Below the pieces are notes generated by a model. It saw only the letters and a list, made by a program, of their open reading frames with translations. It was not told the DNA's origin and did not search any database. Below are positions 14,006-16,772 of a stretch of 16,772 nt of DNA, piece after piece. The first letter of the stretch is position 1. Each line of letters begins with the position of its first letter. The position numbers and the translations under genes are program-made. Origin of the DNA: a bacterium (GTDB lineage: Bacteria > UBA9089 > CG2-30-40-21 > SBAY01); NCBI GenBank assembly GCA_040757115.1, contig JBFLYA010000076.1, positions 1 to 16,772 of the forward strand, read 5' to 3'.

Positions 14006-14846
14006 TTTTTATACACCTCCAAAAAGATTTATTAGGTAAGAAATGTAGTTCATAACAGGGAATTTTTTCTACCAAATTACAGCATAAAGTAAACAATTTG
14101 TTACTTATCTCACTTCTATGAGAAAAAAATATGATATTTGGCATAATTTCTACTACAGCCTTATATGGAGATAATTTTTTTAGATATACATCTTTATCTT
14201 TTTTTAATAGGAAAATTTTCTTAATCTCCGAAGAAATGTTAACATTATTCCCTTCCTCCCATAACATCCCCCAAAATGGAACTCCAAATATTTTATATCT
14301 TCTATTAATGTTGCGAATAAGAGTTATTTCATCGGTCAACAAAATTGTATCATCTTTTAATAAGTTAGCTATTGTTGACTTTCCTGCTTCAGAGGGGCCA
14401 CAAAATACAAATCCTTCCTTGGAATCAATTACACTTGATGCATGTAACAAGATTCCTTCATAATATTTTGGGAATAACCAACCAGCACACATCCGTAAGA
14501 AATTTTCTACTCCCTCTATCTCTATTTCCTGAAGTTTTAATTCTCCTTCATTTCTTCTAAAATCTATTATTCCTGAAAAATCCCACCTAAAAACGAAAAT
14601 TTTGTCTTTTTTAGAGATAATTTTCAATTCCCGAAGTTCCTTCAATTTAATGTTCTTTTTAACTTGTACATCTATTATAAAATTAGGTTCTTTCATTGAT
14701 AAAAAAGTATTATATTTTCTTTTAATTAAATCCATCAACTCATAATTATCACCTCTAAAAACAAAACATATTTCTCCAATTTCTATAGTTACCTTATTAT
14801 AACCACAAATTTCATTTTGAAGTTTATAACTCTTCACTTCTTGCAT
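13995..14846 (-). CDS. HprK-related P-loop kinase, candidate peptide serine kinase
   Basis: The 283-residue protein has a P-loop GPSEAGKST (150-158), a preceding 'LLHASSV' strand (133-139) and 'LTDEITLI' (170-177) with D172/E173. These are features of HPr-kinase-like and PEP-carboxykinase-like folds. The N-terminal 120 residues have no recognised domain. HPr-kinase-related proteins sit next to PqqD genes in several bacterial systems, and in some lasso-peptide clusters one phosphorylates the C-terminal serine of the precursor. The precursor here ends in Ser, and a nucleotidyltransferase is encoded a few genes on, so the same two-step decoration can be proposed. The GGAAGG site precedes ATG 14846 after a 23-base gap from the GNAT gene. 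The gene ends inside the PqqD gene. The substrate is unproven; a metabolic HPr-type role is less likely because no HPr gene is nearby. Confidence 0.75.
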   Translation of the reverse strand: MQEVKSYKLQNEICGYNKVTIEIGEICFVFRGDNYELMDLIKRKYNTFLSMKEPNFIIDVQVKKNIKLKELRELKIISKKDKIFVFRWDFSGIIDFRRNEGELKLQEIEIEGVENFLRMCAGWLFPKYYEGILLHASSVIDSKEGFVFCGPSEAGKSTIANLLKDDTILLTDEITLIRNINRRYKIFGVPFWGMLWEEGNNVNISSEIKKIFLLKKDKDVYLKKLSPYKAVVEIMPNIIFFSHRSEISNKLFTLCCNLVEKIPCYELHFLPNKSFWRCIKNDQ

Positions 14847-14869
14847 TTATGACCTTCCTTTCTCCTTAA

Positions 14870-15967
14870 CTATATTTTCATCTCATAGATTCGGTATCTT
14901 TTATATAACTTACCTCCCATTTTCTCTGCTGCTCTTTGGGTTAATATATTATCCTCCAGGATCCATGAAAACTCACATTGCTGATAACCTTTTTTTAAGG
15001 CTATTTTTAACGATTCTAAGTAGAGCAACGCCTCAAATCCTCTTCTTCTATATTCGGGTTTAACTCCCATAGCTATCACACGCAAACTCTTAATCTTTCG
15101 GAGTCGCCATAATAATTTTATTGTATCCCACCAGTGTTTATTCAAATTTCTTAACGCCTCGTTATAATTAGGCAAAGTCATAACAAATCCTGCAAAATTG
15201 CCTTTCACTTCTAAAATAAGTAGTAACTCTGGAACAAGTAAAGATTTTAATCGTTTTGCCATATACATAATCTCTTCATCTGTCATTGGGACGAAACCCC
15301 AGTTGTCACGCCAACTGGTATTATAAATCTCTTTAATTATATTTATCTCTTGCGCAAAATTTTTCAAGTTTATCGGTCTAACCCGAGCTCTTTGTTTTTC
15401 CACTCTCTTAGATATTTTCTCCATATTTCCAATCTGTGCTGGTGTAATTTCAAAAAGATAGGCATATAAATCTTTACACTTTTCTAACCCATATTTTTCT
15501 ATGTAGTCAATATAATACCGAGGATTATATGGCATCATTAAAAATGGTGGGGAATCAAAACCTTCAACTAAAAAACCACATTCATCATTCATAGATGGAT
15601 TTACCGGTCCTCGGATTATCTCAATATCTTTTTCTCTTAACCAATCACAAACTTCATCCAGCAACCTTTTAGCAAAAGCATAATCCCTTGAACACTCAAA
15701 AAAACCGAAGAAGCCACATTTTTCATTATGAAAACTGATATGATTATAATCAATAATTCCAGCAATCCGTCCTACTATTTTCTCTTTTTTTCTTAGTAAA
15801 AAGAGCATTCTTTCGGCATGATTCCACAAAGGATTCTTATTTCCAAGGATAAATTTGTACTCCTTAATTTGAGGAGGAATCCAGTTCATATCACCTTTAT
15901 AGACTCTCCAAGGAAACCTTACAAAATCAGTTAGGGATCTATCTTCCTTTACTACTTCAATATTCAT
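14870..15967 (-). CDS. Large GNAT-type N-acyltransferase, possibly a ceramide-synthase-like enzyme
   Basis: The 365-residue protein belongs to a long GNAT family. It begins with a 'FPWRVYKGDMNWIPP' segment (18-32) and has 'KCGFFGFFE' (83-91) and 'RGPVNPSMNDECG' (119-131). A standard GNAT fold closes it, with the acyl-CoA loop GVKPEYRRRGFEALL (301-315). Proteins with this layout are often encoded beside serine-palmitoyltransferase-like enzymes. The truncated SPT-like gene lies 16 bases upstream, which suggests N-acylation of a sphingoid base. In Caulobacter ceramide is built by SPT, an N-acyltransferase (bCerS) and an epimerase-like reductase (CerR); I cannot show that this protein is the orthologue. 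Because it lies next to the RiPP genes, acylation of the peptide is another possibility. No good ribosome-binding site precedes ATG 15967. Confidence 0.75.
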   Translation of the reverse strand: MNIEVVKEDRSLTDFVRFPWRVYKGDMNWIPPQIKEYKFILGNKNPLWNHAERMLFLLRKKEKIVGRIAGIIDYNHISFHNEKCGFFGFFECSRDYAFAKRLLDEVCDWLREKDIEIIRGPVNPSMNDECGFLVEGFDSPPFLMMPYNPRYYIDYIEKYGLEKCKDLYAYLFEITPAQIGNMEKISKRVEKQRARVRPINLKNFAQEINIIKEIYNTSWRDNWGFVPMTDEEIMYMAKRLKSLLVPELLLILEVKGNFAGFVMTLPNYNEALRNLNKHWWDTIKLLWRLRKIKSLRVIAMGVKPEYRRRGFEALLYLESLKIALKKGYQQCEFSWILEDNILTQRAAEKMGGKLYKRYRIYEMKI

Positions 15968-15983
15968 ATCAACTTGTATTTTT

Positions 15984-16652
15984 TTATCCTGGGATTAAAT
16001 TTAATTTCTTTCCTACAGATTCGAATATTTCAAGAGCCTTATCTAACTGTTCATCTGTATGAGTAGCCATATAAGTAGTTCGAATACGCGATTGCTCTTT
16101 GGGTACTGCTGGAGTAATAACTGGATTAGTAAAAATACCATTATCAAAGAGCAATTTCCACATTTGAAAAACTTGAAAATTATCACCAATAATAATAGGA
16201 ATGATTGGAGTTTCACTCTTTCCGATATTAAATCCTAAAGTTTTAAGTTCTCTTCGCATCTTGTTCACATTCTCCCAAAGTCTCTGTCGTCTTTCTGGCT
16301 CCTTCTCGATAATTTCTATTGCTGTACTAATTGAAGCTGCCAAAGATGGAGGTAAACTTGCACTAAACATTAAACTTCTAGCATGATGTTTCAAATAATG
16401 AATTACTTCTTCATCTCCAGCAATAAATCCTCCTATTGAAGCCAATGATTTGCTACAAGTACCCATAACTAAATCAACTTCATCTTCTAGCCTAAAATGT
16501 TCTAAAGTCCCTCTGCCATCCCTTCCTAAGATACCTGTACCATGGGCATCATCAATCATAATGCGGCCATTATACTTTTTAACCAGGTGAACCAATTCAG
16601 GAAGTTTAACAATATCTCCTTCCATACTAAAAACTCCTTCACTCACTGTTAA
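15984..16652 (-). pseudogene. Serine-palmitoyltransferase-like (alpha-oxoamine synthase) enzyme, 5'-truncated by an IS end
   Basis: About 222 C-terminal residues remain of a fold-type-I PLP enzyme normally near 395 residues. Visible features are SEGVFSMEGD, IDDAHGTG with the PLP-ring His (codon 16542-16544), and GTCSKSLASIGGFIAG with the PLP lysine (codon 16449-16451). The tail TTYMATHTDEQLDKAL is typical of the group. The 'SKSLASIGGF' form and the neighbouring GNAT gene favour serine palmitoyltransferase over BioF or the threonine-side enzyme Kbl. Upstream of about 16652 the sequence changes into repeats of an IS end. The open frame continues to a GTG at 16754, but those residues (GQFSLPNLF and so on) are IS sequence, not enzyme. 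About 175 N-terminal residues are missing, so the product is probably inactive unless the rest lies beyond the window in a different arrangement. Confidence 0.8.
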
Positions 16653-16772
16653 TGGCAAACCAAAATTGACCCACTTTTGGCAATGGAAATTGACCCACCC
16701 ATGTAAAAAAATCAGATCAAAAATGAACAAATTTGGCAATGAGAATTGACCCACCCCCGGATATAAAGATTG
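16653..16772. mobile_element. End of an IS21-like element with multiple terminal repeats
   Basis: Three related units of about 22 bases share GGCAA and AATTGACCCAC, at 16654-16676, 16679-16700 and 16735-16756; the core AATTGACCCAC is exact at 16664-16674, 16688-16698 and 16744-16754. Several short repeats at each end are a hallmark of IS21-family elements (binding sites for IstA). The junction with the SPT-like gene is near 16653, where TG would be the element's first bases. No transposase gene is visible; it would lie beyond the window. The family call comes from the repeat pattern and remembered 'GGGTCAATT' wording. Confidence 0.6.

Noticed and set aside
12508-14846. Lasso-peptide biosynthesis cluster
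   Set aside because: The kinase and nucleotidyltransferase types fit, but there is no lasso cyclase (asparagine-synthetase-like) or transglutaminase-type B2 protease, and a radical SAM/SPASM enzyme is present instead.
3237-16386. Plus-strand open frames opposite the minus-strand genes
   Set aside because: All lie inside clear minus-strand genes with recognisable motifs, have no ribosome-binding sites and show no family resemblance.
15984-16652. BioF (biotin) or Kbl (threonine breakdown) enzyme
   Set aside because: No biotin or tdh gene is nearby; the SKSLASIGGF form and the GNAT neighbour favour a serine-palmitoyltransferase-like enzyme, although the missing N-terminus leaves some doubt.

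Overview
The window looks like a low-GC, Gram-negative (two-membrane) bacterium, probably an uncultivated lineage. The evidence is a PorV-type outer-membrane barrel fragment, a TolC-type outer-membrane channel with its periplasmic adaptor, and very strong Shine-Dalgarno sites. I cannot name the phylum from the sequence.

Positions 1-2661 are a degraded, repeat-rich region. It holds only the 3' ends of four genes: an IS630-type transposase, a PorV/PorQ-type barrel, a DUF559-like endonuclease and the repair factor Mfd. One small gene, a GxxExxY-family putative nuclease (1700-2083), is intact. It sits inside several nested pairs of inverted repeats, which suggests serial insertion of small repeat cassettes.

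Positions 2666-16652 are one long, tightly packed block of minus-strand genes. In transcription order they are: a serine-palmitoyltransferase-like enzyme (5' end lost), a large GNAT-type acyltransferase, an HprK-like kinase, a PqqD-type peptide chaperone, a radical SAM/SPASM enzyme, a 44-residue Cys-rich peptide, a perfect 18-bp terminator hairpin, an S26-type signal peptidase, a family-5-type nucleotidyltransferase and an ABC exporter. After a sigma-70-like promoter come a small membrane protein, a TolC-type channel, a MacA-type adaptor, a MacB-type ATPase and permease as separate genes, and an HpnA-like epimerase/reductase.

The most interesting content is an apparent ribosomally made, modified peptide (RiPP) system. 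Its precursor (12508-12642) has an acidic leader, a strongly basic core with four cysteines, and a C-terminal serine. It lies directly behind the radical SAM/SPASM and PqqD genes and has a ribosome-binding site matching the usual 16S 3' tail over 14 nt. The cluster also holds a kinase and a nucleotidyltransferase, types that in some lasso-peptide pathways decorate a C-terminal serine, plus a candidate leader peptidase and exporters. The RiPP genes lie between lipid-type genes (SPT-like and GNAT on one side, epimerase on the other) that resemble bacterial ceramide synthesis. The right edge is the end of an IS21-like element that has cut the SPT-like gene.
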